Source: a bacterium (GTDB lineage Bacteria; Sumerlaeota; Sumerlaeia; SLMS01). From it: a stretch of 42,002 nt of DNA. The DNA is taken from NCBI GenBank assembly GCA_016125005.1, contig WGMQ01000019.1, forward strand, positions 1-42,002, in the 5' to 3' direction. The notes under the pieces are model-generated. The model saw only the letters and a program-made list of their open reading frames with translations, was not told the origin of the DNA and did no database searches. Shown piece by piece: positions 26,322 to 35,880 of the stretch; the first letter of the stretch is position 1, and each line of letters opens with the position of its first letter. Made by a program: the position numbers and the translations under genes.

Positions 26322-28292
26322 ATGTCTGATACCGAAAAGCCGCGCAAGAAGAGAGGATGTCTTGGCTGTCTCGCCAAGCTCTTCGTTCTGGCGATCCTGC
26401 TGATCGTCGGCGCTGGCCTCGCCCTGAGCCTCATCCTCCCCGGCGTCGTCAAATCGCAGGCCGAGACCATCGGCACCCAGATGCTCGGAACGCCGGTGAC
26501 GATCAGCTCCGTCTCCCTTTCGATCTTTGGCGGCAGCGCCGAGTTCAAGGGAATCGCCATCGCCAACTACCCGGGCTTCAGCGCCAAGAACATGGTCTCC
26601 GTGGACAGCGCCGGCGGCGACCTTTCCATGACCAGCCTGCTGGCGGGCAACCTGGTGATCGACAGCGTCTGGACCACCAAGCCGGTCGTGAACCTAGAGG
26701 TGAATCGCAAGGGTGAGCAGAACCTTAAGGTCCTGATGGAAAGCCTCCCGAAGGCCGAGGACACCGCCACCTCCGACACGCTGACGACGGAAGACACGGC
26801 CCCCGCGGCGCCCGTCGCCACGCCGCCCGTGCTGCTCAGGAAGCTGACCGTCTCCGGCATCGCCATCAACTTCATCGACGACTTTGCCGCCCCGGAGATG
26901 CTGACCTCCTCCATGACCGTTGGCGAGTTCGGCATCGCCGATCTGGCCATCCCGTCGCTCGACGACAAGAACGCCACGGGCATCATGACGGCCACCGTGA
27001 AGGACTTCCGCGTGCGCACGCCGGAGCACTTCGCCCAGCCGGAGTTGGTCACATCGAAGTCCACCACCATCCGCTTCGATGTGGGCAAGACCGTGGCGAC
27101 GCTCTCCGCTCCGGAGCGCATCCTCGACCTGGTGGAACTCCAGAACGACGGCACGGCGGTCTCCACGGAGACCAAGGTCGCGAACGAAAACGACCCAACG
27201 CCGCAGAACATCCGCGAGTTCATCCTCATCGCCATGAACACCAGCGTGCCGGGCGAGCCGAAGACCTTTGCACAGCTTGATGAAGAGGCGCGCGCAGCGA
27301 AGGAGCAGGCCGCCAAGGAAGCTGAGGAGAGCGAGACCTCGACGTCGGAGATGCTCAGCGGTATCTTCAAGAGCGCTCTTGCCGCGGAGGGGGAAGTCAG
27401 CGCCGCCGTTGCCGAGGAAGCACCGGCAGTCGCCCCCGCCGGGCAGGTGAATCAGATCCTCGTCGGAACCGTGACCGTCACGGACTTCACCTTCCAGAAC
27501 CTGAACATCGCGGATCCGCGCCAGAACGTCCGCATCCTGAAGACTGCGGTCGACTTCAAGAACTTCGCCTGGCCGGCCCAGAAGGATCTGATCAGCGAGG
27601 TCGCCGTGCGTACCCATCTGCTGGACGACGAGGGCAAGGTGTCGCTCAAGGTGCGTGGCGACCTGGTGGGTGCCATTGACGGCAAGCGCCTTGACGTGAC
27701 TGCCGACGTGGTGAACCAGCAACTCGCCGGACTCCCGGAAATCGAATCCGGCCGTCTATACAGCACGCTCAAGCTGGCCATCGAGAACAAGCGCGCGGTC
27801 GGCGAGCTTCAGTTCAACACCAAGGGCTTCAAGTTCGCCCCCACAGCTACCTCGCGGGACGAGAAGACAACGCTGGGTGGGACCTTCTCGGCCATCGGGC
27901 AGACGGTCGGCAAGTCGACGGTCGAGACGAGTCTGGCGGCACAGGAAAAGTCCGGCGCCAAGCCCTTCATCGTGCCCATCGACTACAGCATCGAGTCCTT
28001 TAGCCTTGAAGACCTCACCAAGGGCCTTCTCAGCGCCATCACCCAGAACATCGGCGGGTCGCTCAAGTCCGGCCTCGAAGGCATCATGAATCAGGCGGGT
28101 GAACTGGGCAAGAACCTGAACACCGAGGCGCTCAACGAGAACCTGAACAAGGCCACCGAGTCACTTGGCGATCTGGGTGGCAAGGCGTCCGAGTCGCTCG
28201 ACGGAGTTTCCAAGGAGGCTGACAAGGCCGCCAAGGAAGTGCAGGGGGCGCTGGATGGGCTCTTCGGGAAAAAGAAGAAGAAGGACGAGTAA
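26322..28292 (+). CDS. AsmA-like inner-membrane-anchored protein
   Basis: 656 residues. A short basic cytoplasmic tail ('KPRKKRGCLGCLAKL') leads into one transmembrane helix at ~19-41. A long periplasmic region follows whose opening, 'IGTQMLGTPVTISSVSLSIFGG' then 'EFKGIAIANYPGF', is the hallmark of AsmA/DUF748-type proteins. These are repeating-beta-groove proteins involved in outer-membrane lipid homeostasis. An Ala/Glu-rich coiled insertion lies around residues 320-375. The C-terminus is helical and Lys/Glu-rich ('SKEADKAAKEVQGALDG', 'KKKKKDE'). AAGGAG about eight bases upstream supports the start. The gene lies 38 bases after dut and ends at a terminator. Presence of such a protein suggests a diderm envelope. 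Confidence 0.8.
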   Translation: MSDTEKPRKKRGCLGCLAKLFVLAILLIVGAGLALSLILPGVVKSQAETIGTQMLGTPVTISSVSLSIFGGSAEFKGIAIANYPGFSAKNMVSVDSAGGDLSMTSLLAGNLVIDSVWTTKPVVNLEVNRKGEQNLKVLMESLPKAEDTATSDTLTTEDTAPAAPVATPPVLLRKLTVSGIAINFIDDFAAPEMLTSSMTVGEFGIADLAIPSLDDKNATGIMTATVKDFRVRTPEHFAQPELVTSKSTTIRFDVGKTVATLSAPERILDLVELQNDGTAVSTETKVANENDPTPQNIREFILIAMNTSVPGEPKTFAQLDEEARAAKEQAAKEAEESETSTSEMLSGIFKSALAAEGEVSAAVAEEAPAVAPAGQVNQILVGTVTVTDFTFQNLNIADPRQNVRILKTAVDFKNFAWPAQKDLISEVAVRTHLLDDEGKVSLKVRGDLVGAIDGKRLDVTADVVNQQLAGLPEIESGRLYSTLKLAIENKRAVGELQFNTKGFKFAPTATSRDEKTTLGGTFSAIGQTVGKSTVETSLAAQEKSGAKPFIVPIDYSIESFSLEDLTKGLLSAITQNIGGSLKSGLEGIMNQAGELGKNLNTEALNENLNKATESLGDLGGKASESLDGVSKEADKAAKEVQGALDGLFGKKKKKDE

Positions 28293-28320
28293 CGGACCGA
28301 CGAAGCATGAAGTCTCTGCT

Positions 28321-28350
28321 GGGGCGCCCAATCGGGCGCCCCATTTCGTT
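28321..28350 (+). terminator. Rho-independent terminator
   Basis: Perfect 9-bp stem GGGGCGCCC / GGGCGCCCC with the four-base loop AATC (28321-28342), followed by ATTTCGTT. It lies 28 bases after the AsmA-like gene. Confidence 0.75.
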
Positions 28351-28460
28351 ATCAGGGCCGGGAGTCGAGGGGCGCTGCCGCTTTCTTCTGGACCCGTCGC
28401 CCCGCGCCTGTGGATGCTGTCGATGATCAGCGATTATTCCCAAACAGGGGGTTTTCTTCC

Positions 28461-31400
28461 TTGAGAAAGTTCTTTTTGCTAGGCTTCGCCTTGGTCCTGG
28501 CCTGCGTCGTGGGCGCTCCTGCGGTCGCGGCGGATTGTAACAACAACGGCATCGACGACTCGATCGAGCTCTACGACTTGTCTGCCTCAACGGCAGCGAA
28601 CTCGTGCGGCGAGGCGATGCAGGTCGGGCCGACCATCACCTACGCGGGCACGACGGTCGGCGCCACAAACGACGGAGCGGCGAACTGTGGCGCATCGTCC
28701 TTGTCGCCCGATGTCTGGTACGCCTACACCCCCGCTGCGTCTGGAACGGCGCTCATATCGCTTTGCGGGTCGAGCTACGACACGGTGCTGTCGCTCCACG
28801 CTGGCTGCGGTATCGCGCCAATCGCCTGCAACGACGATAGCTGCAGCCTCCAGTCGACGCTGACCGTCACTGTGGTCGAGGGTCAGGAGTATCTGATCCG
28901 CGTGAGCGGCTACAACGGTGAGGCAGGGGCTTTCCAGCTCACGATCGACGGCCCGCCTTCATTCTACGGCGCGGGCCTCGACGTGGATGGCGACGGCGAG
29001 TTGGACGACTGCGGGTCGCTCATCTCGGCGGTCCCGACCCGCCCCTATGCGACCTTCGTTTTCAACGACGCCCCCCCGACGCAGGTCCTCACGATCAACG
29101 CCTCCACGACCGCGACGGTGACGCTTACCGCCAGCACCGGGGCCTCGTGGTTGGACCTCATGCCAGAGATCCAGTCGTTCGATGGCTCCACCACGGTCGC
29201 CATGAGCTTCGACCCGAGCGCCTACAATGAGGCGATCCAGCTCACGGACTTCATCACCCTGAGCGCCGTGGCGGGGCCCACCTCCAGCACGCTCACCCTT
29301 CCGGTCACATTCAACCTGATCGAGCCGGTTCCCCAGTTCGTGCTGTCGCCAACGGGCCTTAGTGTCACGGCGCGACAGGGAGACGGACCGACGACGCGGG
29401 CCCTTACCGTCCGCAATGCCACCGGTCGCGTCGCCCAGGCATCCACCGCCGATTCGGCAACCTGGCTGTCGATTGCCCCTGCGGGGCTTCTTGTCGGGAA
29501 CGAGCCCACCACCACGACCGTGACGTTCACGCCGGGGACGCTTGGGACCGGCTCCTATTCGGGCGTGGTGGGCGTGTTCTTCGCCGCCAATCCCAACCAA
29601 TCCAGCCAGTTCGTCACCGCCAACCTGACCATCCTCCCGCCGGACTGTAACGGCAACGGCATCGATGACCCGGAGGAAGTGGCCTCGGGCGCCGCGGCGG
29701 ACTGCAACGCCAACGGCATCCCCGACTCCTGCGAGCTGAACGCCACCACCGACGCCAATGGCAACGGCAAGCTGGACGTGTGCGAACCCGCGCTCTACGC
29801 CAGCGTCCCCTTCGCCGATAACTTCCTCACGCCCTCGCTGGGCAACTGGTGGCAGGTCCGCGGCAAGGAAACCGCGGTCAGCCGCGTTGACGAGGGAGAC
29901 ACGCTGGTCCGCCTCGAAGACCGGAATGGCGCCGCGAATCGACTTTTCGCAGCCGACTTCGAGTCCGACCAGTCCGAGGCCTTCGGCATCAGCACGACCA
30001 GCGGCAACGGAATCGAAGACTATCTGGCGAACTTCAGCTATGACTATACGACCTACAATGGGACAACCGCTCCGAATCCCTCGACAACGCCCCGGTTCAT
30101 CCCTCGCTCGCCCGGTGCTGCCTCAAGCGATCGTTTCGCCCTCAGGCTTGAGGTCAATCAACGCGATGCCACCGGCTCTCCGTCGGGCGTGACTGCCGTG
30201 CCGGTGATCGAGGGGACGTCTTCGCTTCGGGACTTCCGGCTGGTGTTCGACGCCTTCACGAACTTCTGCGGCCAAGGTAGCGCCTCAGGCGGCACCGCGT
30301 CGGGCACAGGCACCACCGAGTTCCTGGGCGCTGGCATCGCCGAGACGACCGCCACCCCGCTGGCTCCACTCGGCGATCCCACCAACGGCTGGTTCTGGGC
30401 CATGTCGGTGGATGGTGGCTCGACGACAGATTATGACTACTATGAATCCACCCGCGACGGTCTTGTGCGCGGCCGCGAGGTCCCCAATTGGTGGAATGCA
30501 GGCCTTGGCGCCGTGAATGGCGGCACCGCCCCGTGGCTCGGATTCTTTACGAACCCGGCCCATGAGCAGGGCGGATCGCCTGGAAAAACATGGGTCACGG
30601 TTGAGATGATCTACTCCGATCAGTCGGTGCAGCTCTACTTCACGCCGACCGTCGGCACCCAGGCCGGTGTCCGCCAGCTCGTCGCAGAGTGGCAGGCGGG
30701 ATCACTCGTCGGAGGTGAGCTACCGGGCCTCCCCGCTATCACTTACTTCGATCCGTTCAACTCTGTGGCAGGAAGTCCCGCCGACCAGTTTGCCCTCATC
30801 GACAACGTAAAGGTCTTCGACGGCCCCGGCGACGACATTCCCTCGGAGAACCACCTGACACTCGGGCTGAATCTGGAAGGGCAGAGCGGTCCCGTGCTCA
30901 CCTACCGTGCCCGTGTCTATACAGCCTCCAGCGACGAACCGCTCGTCGGCCCGCAGCGCGATGAAGTCGCCGCCAATGCGGTCCTCATCAGCACCGACCT
31001 TGGCGCCAACTGGTACGAAATCGCCAGCCTCCGCCAGCCCACCGGCGGGTTCTCCGTCTACGAAGTTCCCCTCGATCCGATCCTCCAGGATCTGGGCCTT
31101 GTCTATACGCCTTACTGCCTCATTCGCTTCAGCCAGACAGGGACGGCGAGCGCCCCTGCTGGTGGCTATGATCTCGACTACGTCAAGGTGCTGACCCCCG
31201 CCTTGCAGACGCCCCGTCTCGAGACGAACTCTGGTCCGCTGGACTTCGAAATCGTCGAAGGCGAATCGATTCCGGATGCCTCCTTCGGCGTGTTCAATGG
31301 CGGCCTCGGGACCATCGACTTTACGGTCACGTCGTCTGCCGCCTGGGCGACTCCAATCGTCACCGCGGGAAGCACCTCCGGCGAAGAGGTTACCGTCCCT

Positions 31401-32669
31401 GTTCGTTTCGCGACGGCAGATCTCGGCATCGGAAGCTATGCGGCAGACATCCTGTTCGCCGACGCGGCGACCTCCACCTCGCTGTCCATCCCGGTCAGCC
31501 TCCGTGTGCGTCGCCCGACGACGGTTGACTTCAACTTCGATACCGCTTCGCTGCCGTGGAGCTTCCTCGATCCACAGCTTCCCCAGTACGCAGGCGTCGT
31601 GACCAGCGACCTGCTCACGACGGGCAGCTACAAGCTCTCGGCCACCGGCAAGGTCGCCGTGGGCTTCCTTGAATCCCCCGTGGTCTCGGCCAGCACCGAT
31701 CCCTACGAGCCCGCACCGGAAGGTGGACGCGCGGTCCTTGCCGATTCGGACGCCCTCTACGAGGTCGCCTGGGATGCGGATCTTCTCCCCGCTGGCTTTG
31801 CGGCTCCAGCTATCCGGTTCCGCGCCTCCAGCCTGGACTTCCATCGTTCGGACATGCTGGTGGTCAGCCCCGAGTTGAAGGGCGGGTCGTCGCTGATCGG
31901 CGGCGGTTCCTTCCCCATCGGACCGACCTTCCACCAGGTCTTCCCCGCGCCGTCCGTCGGGTCGGGCGAGCCCATGCGCCTGTTCCTCGACGTCATCAAC
32001 GCAAGCGACGCCGATGCGCAGGAATCGTCGGTCATCCTCAAGGACGCAGTGCTCCGCTCCGCCGGTCAGCAGAGCTTCTCGCTGCCGCTCGGCACGCCGA
32101 CTCGAATCATGGAGTTCAACCTCCGGAACAACAACCCGAGCGAGTTCCAGGCAGCCTCGCCGGGCGTCTTCACGGCGCCCGAGTTGATCCAGTTCAACCA
32201 GGATGGGCTGTTGCTGGCGGGCACCACGTCCATTGTCGCCGGCAAGGCCAACGCCGAGCTGACACCGCTCATTGTCGGCTGGTGGGAAAGTCCGCTTGTC
32301 CCATTCACACAGGTCGCGCCGGGAACCCTCGTCCGCGTCCGCTGGACCATGACCACGACCGCGCAGGACGGCCAGCAGAGCGCCGTTCCCCCGTTCCGCC
32401 TCCGCACGAACTCCAACGAGATCGTCTTCGCCTACATGACCATGATCGACAGCATGGCCGACGGCGCTGGTATCCCGATCGAGGGCGAGTCGATGACCTA
32501 TGACCAGTACTTCGTCATGGAAGACAATGTGACCGAGCAGGCAGGCACACCCAACGCCCGCTCGCTCTGGTCCTTTGCCTTCGACTACATCTATACACCT
32601 GATCGCGACGATGATCCCTCCATCGGCGTGATCCTGCAAGGGATCGAAGTCGATGCGTTCCCACAGTAA
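28461..32669 (+). CDS. Exported 1402-residue multidomain beta protein with TSP3/EF-hand-like linkers
   Basis: A secreted protein of unknown function. The frame opens at ATG 28410, but TTG 28461 starts a textbook signal peptide ('LRKFFLLGFALVLACVVGAP', cleavage near 'AVAA-D') behind GGGGG, so it is preferred. Calcium-loop-like linkers 'DCNNNGIDDSIELYD' (just after the signal), 'DVDGDGELDDCG', 'DCNGNGIDDPEEV', 'DCNANGIPDSCEL' and 'DANGNGKLDVCE' (near 395-430) resemble thrombospondin-3/EF-hand repeats. Residues ~60-160 ('DVWYAYTPAASGTALISLCG') are PPC-like. Two BACON-like stretches ('VTLTASTGASWLDLMPE', 'IDFTVTSSAAWATPIVTAGS') and a possible concanavalin-like region near 440-800 follow. No C-terminal sorting signal is recognised. 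Four close copies of the GTCTATAC element lie in or just after the gene. Confidence 0.75.
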   Translation: MRKFFLLGFALVLACVVGAPAVAADCNNNGIDDSIELYDLSASTAANSCGEAMQVGPTITYAGTTVGATNDGAANCGASSLSPDVWYAYTPAASGTALISLCGSSYDTVLSLHAGCGIAPIACNDDSCSLQSTLTVTVVEGQEYLIRVSGYNGEAGAFQLTIDGPPSFYGAGLDVDGDGELDDCGSLISAVPTRPYATFVFNDAPPTQVLTINASTTATVTLTASTGASWLDLMPEIQSFDGSTTVAMSFDPSAYNEAIQLTDFITLSAVAGPTSSTLTLPVTFNLIEPVPQFVLSPTGLSVTARQGDGPTTRALTVRNATGRVAQASTADSATWLSIAPAGLLVGNEPTTTTVTFTPGTLGTGSYSGVVGVFFAANPNQSSQFVTANLTILPPDCNGNGIDDPEEVASGAAADCNANGIPDSCELNATTDANGNGKLDVCEPALYASVPFADNFLTPSLGNWWQVRGKETAVSRVDEGDTLVRLEDRNGAANRLFAADFESDQSEAFGISTTSGNGIEDYLANFSYDYTTYNGTTAPNPSTTPRFIPRSPGAASSDRFALRLEVNQRDATGSPSGVTAVPVIEGTSSLRDFRLVFDAFTNFCGQGSASGGTASGTGTTEFLGAGIAETTATPLAPLGDPTNGWFWAMSVDGGSTTDYDYYESTRDGLVRGREVPNWWNAGLGAVNGGTAPWLGFFTNPAHEQGGSPGKTWVTVEMIYSDQSVQLYFTPTVGTQAGVRQLVAEWQAGSLVGGELPGLPAITYFDPFNSVAGSPADQFALIDNVKVFDGPGDDIPSENHLTLGLNLEGQSGPVLTYRARVYTASSDEPLVGPQRDEVAANAVLISTDLGANWYEIASLRQPTGGFSVYEVPLDPILQDLGLVYTPYCLIRFSQTGTASAPAGGYDLDYVKVLTPALQTPRLETNSGPLDFEIVEGESIPDASFGVFNGGLGTIDFTVTSSAAWATPIVTAGSTSGEEVTVPVRFATADLGIGSYAADILFADAATSTSLSIPVSLRVRRPTTVDFNFDTASLPWSFLDPQLPQYAGVVTSDLLTTGSYKLSATGKVAVGFLESPVVSASTDPYEPAPEGGRAVLADSDALYEVAWDADLLPAGFAAPAIRFRASSLDFHRSDMLVVSPELKGGSSLIGGGSFPIGPTFHQVFPAPSVGSGEPMRLFLDVINASDADAQESSVILKDAVLRSAGQQSFSLPLGTPTRIMEFNLRNNNPSEFQAASPGVFTAPELIQFNQDGLLLAGTTSIVAGKANAELTPLIVGWWESPLVPFTQVAPGTLVRVRWTMTTTAQDGQQSAVPPFRLRTNSNEIVFAYMTMIDSMADGAGIPIEGESMTYDQYFVMEDNVTEQAGTPNARSLWSFAFDYIYTPDRDDDPSIGVILQGIEVDAFPQ

Positions 32670-32675
32670 TGCAGT

Positions 32676-32707
32676 GTATAGACGTCTAGTTGTATAGATG
32701 TACAGAC
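32676..32707. repeat. In-register cluster of GTATAGAC-like octamers
   Basis: Four consecutive octamers, GTATAGAC, GTCTAGTT, GTATAGAT and GTACAGAC, occupy 32676-32707, starting seven bases after the stop codon of the large exported-protein gene and ending nine bases before its terminator stem. Units 1, 3 and 4 are one-mismatch variants of each other. Units 1 and 2 together form the palindrome TAGACGTCTA. It is the densest example of the window-wide octamer. Confidence 0.65.
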
Positions 32708-32715
32708 ACCAAGAC

Positions 32716-32750
32716 AGAAGGGCCGGGACGAAAGCGTCCCGGCCCTTCTT
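32716..32750. terminator. Strong bidirectional terminator between convergent genes
   Basis: A 15-bp perfect stem, AGAAGGGCCGGGACG (32716-32730) / CGTCCCGGCCCTTCT (32735-32749), with the tetraloop AAAG, followed by TGTTTC. It sits between the plus-strand exported-protein gene and the minus-strand gene ending at 32774 and could serve both. Confidence 0.88.
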
Positions 32751-32773
32751 GTTTCAGCGAATGTGACTGCTGG

Positions 32774-33967
32774 TTACTGCTTGATGTCGATGGGGAGGAG
32801 GATCAGCGGCGTCGGGAGGCAGGAGGCGCCGGGCGGAGAGTAGGTGATCTTCACCGTATCCGTCTCGCCAGCGGGGACCGGTGGGAACACCTGGAGGACG
32901 GCCATCTCGGGGAAGCCGGTGGTGTTGAGCTTGTTCGAGGGGACGTCGACCAGCCCGGCAGGATGAAGGCCTGCGCTCAGGCGAATCACGTTGGCCATCG
33001 CGCCGCACCACTGGGCTCCGCCGCGCGCGTTCCAGGTGAGCACCGCAAGGCCACGACCATCGGAGCTGGAGCGCTTGAACTCGATGTCGTACAGCACGCC
33101 GTAGTTCCCCTTCAGGATCGCTTCCATGCCGGTGCTGTGCTCGCGACCGACGACCCAAGGGTCCTGCTTCCCGTCGGCGACCGTCAACTGGCGTGGGCCC
33201 GCGGCCGTGTCCACAACGAAGTCGTCCTTCAGCCGCACGGTCAGGTTGGCATTCGGATAGAGGCCGCGCCCTGCGCCGCTCTTGGACTTCATCGGCATGA
33301 CTTCGGTGATCCGCTCGGAGGCAACGTTCGAGGGGGTCTCGGTGTCCGTCTGCACCACGCTAATGAGCGCCGTCTGGTCGACGGTGAACTCATACCAGCC
33401 GTGCACCAGTTCGTCGTACTTGACGACATGCTTTTCCATCGCGGGATCGAGGGGGACTGAAACGCCCGGCGGCACAACGAAGTCCGGCCCGGGGGTCTTC
33501 TCCTGGAAGGCGCGCAGGTTGTGCTTCGCGACGGCAAAGTAATCCGTCGTGGGCTCGTAGGTGGCGTAGCTGATGAACTTGACGGTGAGCGGATGCTGGC
33601 TGGTGTTCTTGATGACCGCATTGATGCGACGGTCGATCTTCTCCGGCTCCTTCACGCCGTTCACGTTATAGACGTATAGACGAACGATGCCCGGCTTGAC
33701 GGGCTCGCGCAGCGCCACGGCCTCGGGTACGCGGATGTACTCGGGATCGTCACTGATGATGTACTGGACGTCGGTCGAGTCGGTGCGGGTGTACTCGAGG
33801 CGTGGGAACGACTCGGGTTCGAATCCGCTCACGTCGATAGTGTGCCCTTGGGGCGCGGCGAGAATGGCGGCCGTCAGTTCCGGCGAAAGCGCAAACGGGG
33901 CGGTGTCCTCCGCCATGACGGATCCCGTCACGGCCAGGATCAATGCAGCAATGCTTTGTCTATACAT
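32774..33967 (-). CDS. Exported protein of unknown function
   Basis: I do not recognise the family. The 397-residue product has a clear signal peptide ('MYRQSIAALILAVTGSVMA-E') and no other membrane segment. The mature part is predicted mostly beta: 'RRINAVIKNTSQHPLTVKFIS', 'HGWYEFTVDQTALISVVQTD', 'GVLYDIEFKRSSSDGRGLAVL'. It has only two cysteines ('WCG', 'ASCLP'), perhaps a disulfide. Start: ATG 33967 has GGAGG seven bases upstream; the longer frame to 34021 adds a non-signal prefix. The start codon overlaps a GTATAGAC octamer, and a second octamer pair lies inside the gene at 33666-33682. It may be cotranscribed from the AAA/PspA side, 77 bases upstream. Confidence 0.7.
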   Translation of the reverse strand: MYRQSIAALILAVTGSVMAEDTAPFALSPELTAAILAAPQGHTIDVSGFEPESFPRLEYTRTDSTDVQYIISDDPEYIRVPEAVALREPVKPGIVRLYVYNVNGVKEPEKIDRRINAVIKNTSQHPLTVKFISYATYEPTTDYFAVAKHNLRAFQEKTPGPDFVVPPGVSVPLDPAMEKHVVKYDELVHGWYEFTVDQTALISVVQTDTETPSNVASERITEVMPMKSKSGAGRGLYPNANLTVRLKDDFVVDTAAGPRQLTVADGKQDPWVVGREHSTGMEAILKGNYGVLYDIEFKRSSSDGRGLAVLTWNARGGAQWCGAMANVIRLSAGLHPAGLVDVPSNKLNTTGFPEMAVLQVFPPVPAGETDTVKITYSPPGASCLPTPLILLPIDIKQ

Positions 33968-34044
33968 GGAGAGCCCTCCAAAAGATTGGGGAAGAGTGAC
34001 TGGAAATTGGACCGGAGGCAAGCGCGTTCAGGCCGGGGTGAGCT

Positions 34045-35880
34045 CTAGCGAAGGTCCGCCCGAAGCTGTTCGAGCTCCCGCTCGGCGTCGGCGCGTGAGA
34101 GTCCCGCCAGCGACGGCGGGATCAGCGACTTGCGCGAGCATTCGAGGAAGGCGTTGAGGGTTTGGATTCGCCGCTGCGCGGCGATCTGACCGGGGAGGAT
34201 ATTGCCGAGGACCTCGCCCACTTGCGCAACTGTCAGGGTGCCGGTGAGCGCCCGCTCGGCGCGGAGCTCCACCAGCACTTCCTTGAAATCGGCAGGCGAA
34301 AGCGAGGCCGTTTGCGTCTCGATGTTCGCGCGGTCTTCTGCGCCGAGCGTCGCTGGATCGAGCCCTGCGCGCCGCAGGATCGTGTCGATGTAATCGCGCC
34401 GATCCTGCCCTTCGGGATCGAAGACCGGAAGGTGAAGGCCTGCTCGCCCCGATCGCTTGAGATCCGGCGCCAGGTTGTCGGGCCGCGCCGTGAGGAGGAT
34501 CCACACGATGCGCCCGCGGTTCCGGGGCTCGCCCATCATCTTGATGAGGTTGCCGAAGAGGCGTGACTCGGTTTCATGCGTGTTTGGCCCGGGGCGACCG
34601 AACACCGTGTCGGCCTCGTCGATGAAGATGATCACGTTGCCCAGTGCCTCGAGCACATGTCGCAGCTTCTCGAAAATTTGGTCGGTCTGGCCAAAGTACA
34701 TGCTGCGCAGGTTCTTGAGCACGATGACCAGACGGTCGCACTCGGAGGCCCACGCCTCGAAGACGAAGGTCTTCCCGACGCCATTGGGTCCGGCCACGAG
34801 GATGCCGACGGGGGCCACCTCAGGATCGCGCGTGTCGAGGAGCGCCTTGATGCGAGCGAGTTCGCGCTTGAGGGCGCTCGCGCCGATCACATCCGCCATG
34901 CTGTGGGCCGGACGGACCATCTCGATCTTGTCACCCAGCTCGCTTTGCAGCAGCCGGTTGAGTGACTCCAGAATGTCCTTCTCGTCCAACGTGTCCGCGC
35001 TGTGCGCCGCCTTGAGGAACAGGTTCTGGAGGGTCAGCAGAGTCATGCCGGCGGTCAGTTCCGCCAACTCCTCTGTCGTACGGCCGAGCTTCACCGCGCC
35101 GCCCTTCTGCGAGTGCATCCACTCGATGAAGGCGAGTCGCTGCGCCCGATCCGGCAGCGGCACGGGAATCTGGGAAACCTGAGGCAGACGCCGAATCTGT
35201 TCGTGGATGGCGGCACTGGTGGCCGAGATCAGGATCACCTGCTCGTTGGAATCGCAGAACGCCGGGTCGGTGAACCACTCGGTCAGGAGGGTCAGCTTCT
35301 GTCGGTCGATGTCCGCCAACTGCGCCAGCGGCGCGTCGGGGATCATCGTCTCGCTGTGCTTGATCAGGATCGTTAGGTTCGCCACCCCCGCGCTCGGGTG
35401 CATCCGAGCTAGTCGACAGAGTTCCTCCAGAAACCGCAGCGTGACGAAGCTGTAGACCTGGGACTCGGCGATGGCGCGATCGAAGCGCATCCCGCGGTTC
35501 CCCTGCTCGCGCGTGGATTCGACAGGACCGTTGGCGTCATGCTGAGAGTAAAAAGTGCGGAGCTTGGCATACTGCTCAGGGCTCGTGAAGGTGACGCCGC
35601 GCGCGATGTTGTAGGTGATGACGAAGCGCCCACGGCTCTCCAGACGGGTGGCCATGTAGCGATCGATGTAGCAGAATCGCTTGGGTGAACCCGCCTCGAT
35701 CAGCGGGCACACCACGCCGAGTCCGTCAACCATGTCGGTGACGCTGCCCGTGAGGAGGAACACGTTCCCCTGACGCGAGAGGAAGCGCGCGGCGATCTCG
35801 CGGAGGAACGGCACCAGCTTGTCGTCGGGCAGTTCCTCGACGCTTCCCTGCAATGGAGTGCGGATCATGGGGCCCGTCAC
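34045..35880 (-). CDS. AAA ATPase with degenerate N-terminal AAA-like half, paired with PspA
   Basis: 611 residues. The C-terminal module is a classical AAA ATPase: Walker A 'GPNGVGKT' (364-371), Walker B 'NVIIFIDEADTVFG' (Asp421-Glu422), a sensor region 'WILLTARPDNLAPDLKRSGRAG' and a lid 'LSPADFKEVLVELRAER'. The first ~300 residues look like a second AAA-like domain without a P-loop ('NVFLLTGSVTDMVDG', later 'VILISATSAAIHEQIRRLPQV'). The GTG start overlaps the stop of the PspA-like gene (GTGA), so the two are translationally coupled; ATG 35868 is the alternative. By analogy with Vps4 acting on ESCRT-III, I infer that it remodels the PspA-like polymer on the inner membrane. Confidence 0.8.
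   Translation of the reverse strand: MTGPMIRTPLQGSVEELPDDKLVPFLREIAARFLSRQGNVFLLTGSVTDMVDGLGVVCPLIEAGSPKRFCYIDRYMATRLESRGRFVITYNIARGVTFTSPEQYAKLRTFYSQHDANGPVESTREQGNRGMRFDRAIAESQVYSFVTLRFLEELCRLARMHPSAGVANLTILIKHSETMIPDAPLAQLADIDRQKLTLLTEWFTDPAFCDSNEQVILISATSAAIHEQIRRLPQVSQIPVPLPDRAQRLAFIEWMHSQKGGAVKLGRTTEELAELTAGMTLLTLQNLFLKAAHSADTLDEKDILESLNRLLQSELGDKIEMVRPAHSMADVIGASALKRELARIKALLDTRDPEVAPVGILVAGPNGVGKTFVFEAWASECDRLVIVLKNLRSMYFGQTDQIFEKLRHVLEALGNVIIFIDEADTVFGRPGPNTHETESRLFGNLIKMMGEPRNRGRIVWILLTARPDNLAPDLKRSGRAGLHLPVFDPEGQDRRDYIDTILRRAGLDPATLGAEDRANIETQTASLSPADFKEVLVELRAERALTGTLTVAQVGEVLGNILPGQIAAQRRIQTLNAFLECSRKSLIPPSLAGLSRADAERELEQLRADLR

Noticed and set aside
30720..32639. A 639-codon minus-strand open frame
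   Set aside because: Antisense shadow of the exported protein at 28461-32669, with the same low-complexity Arg/Gly/Asp composition and no motifs.
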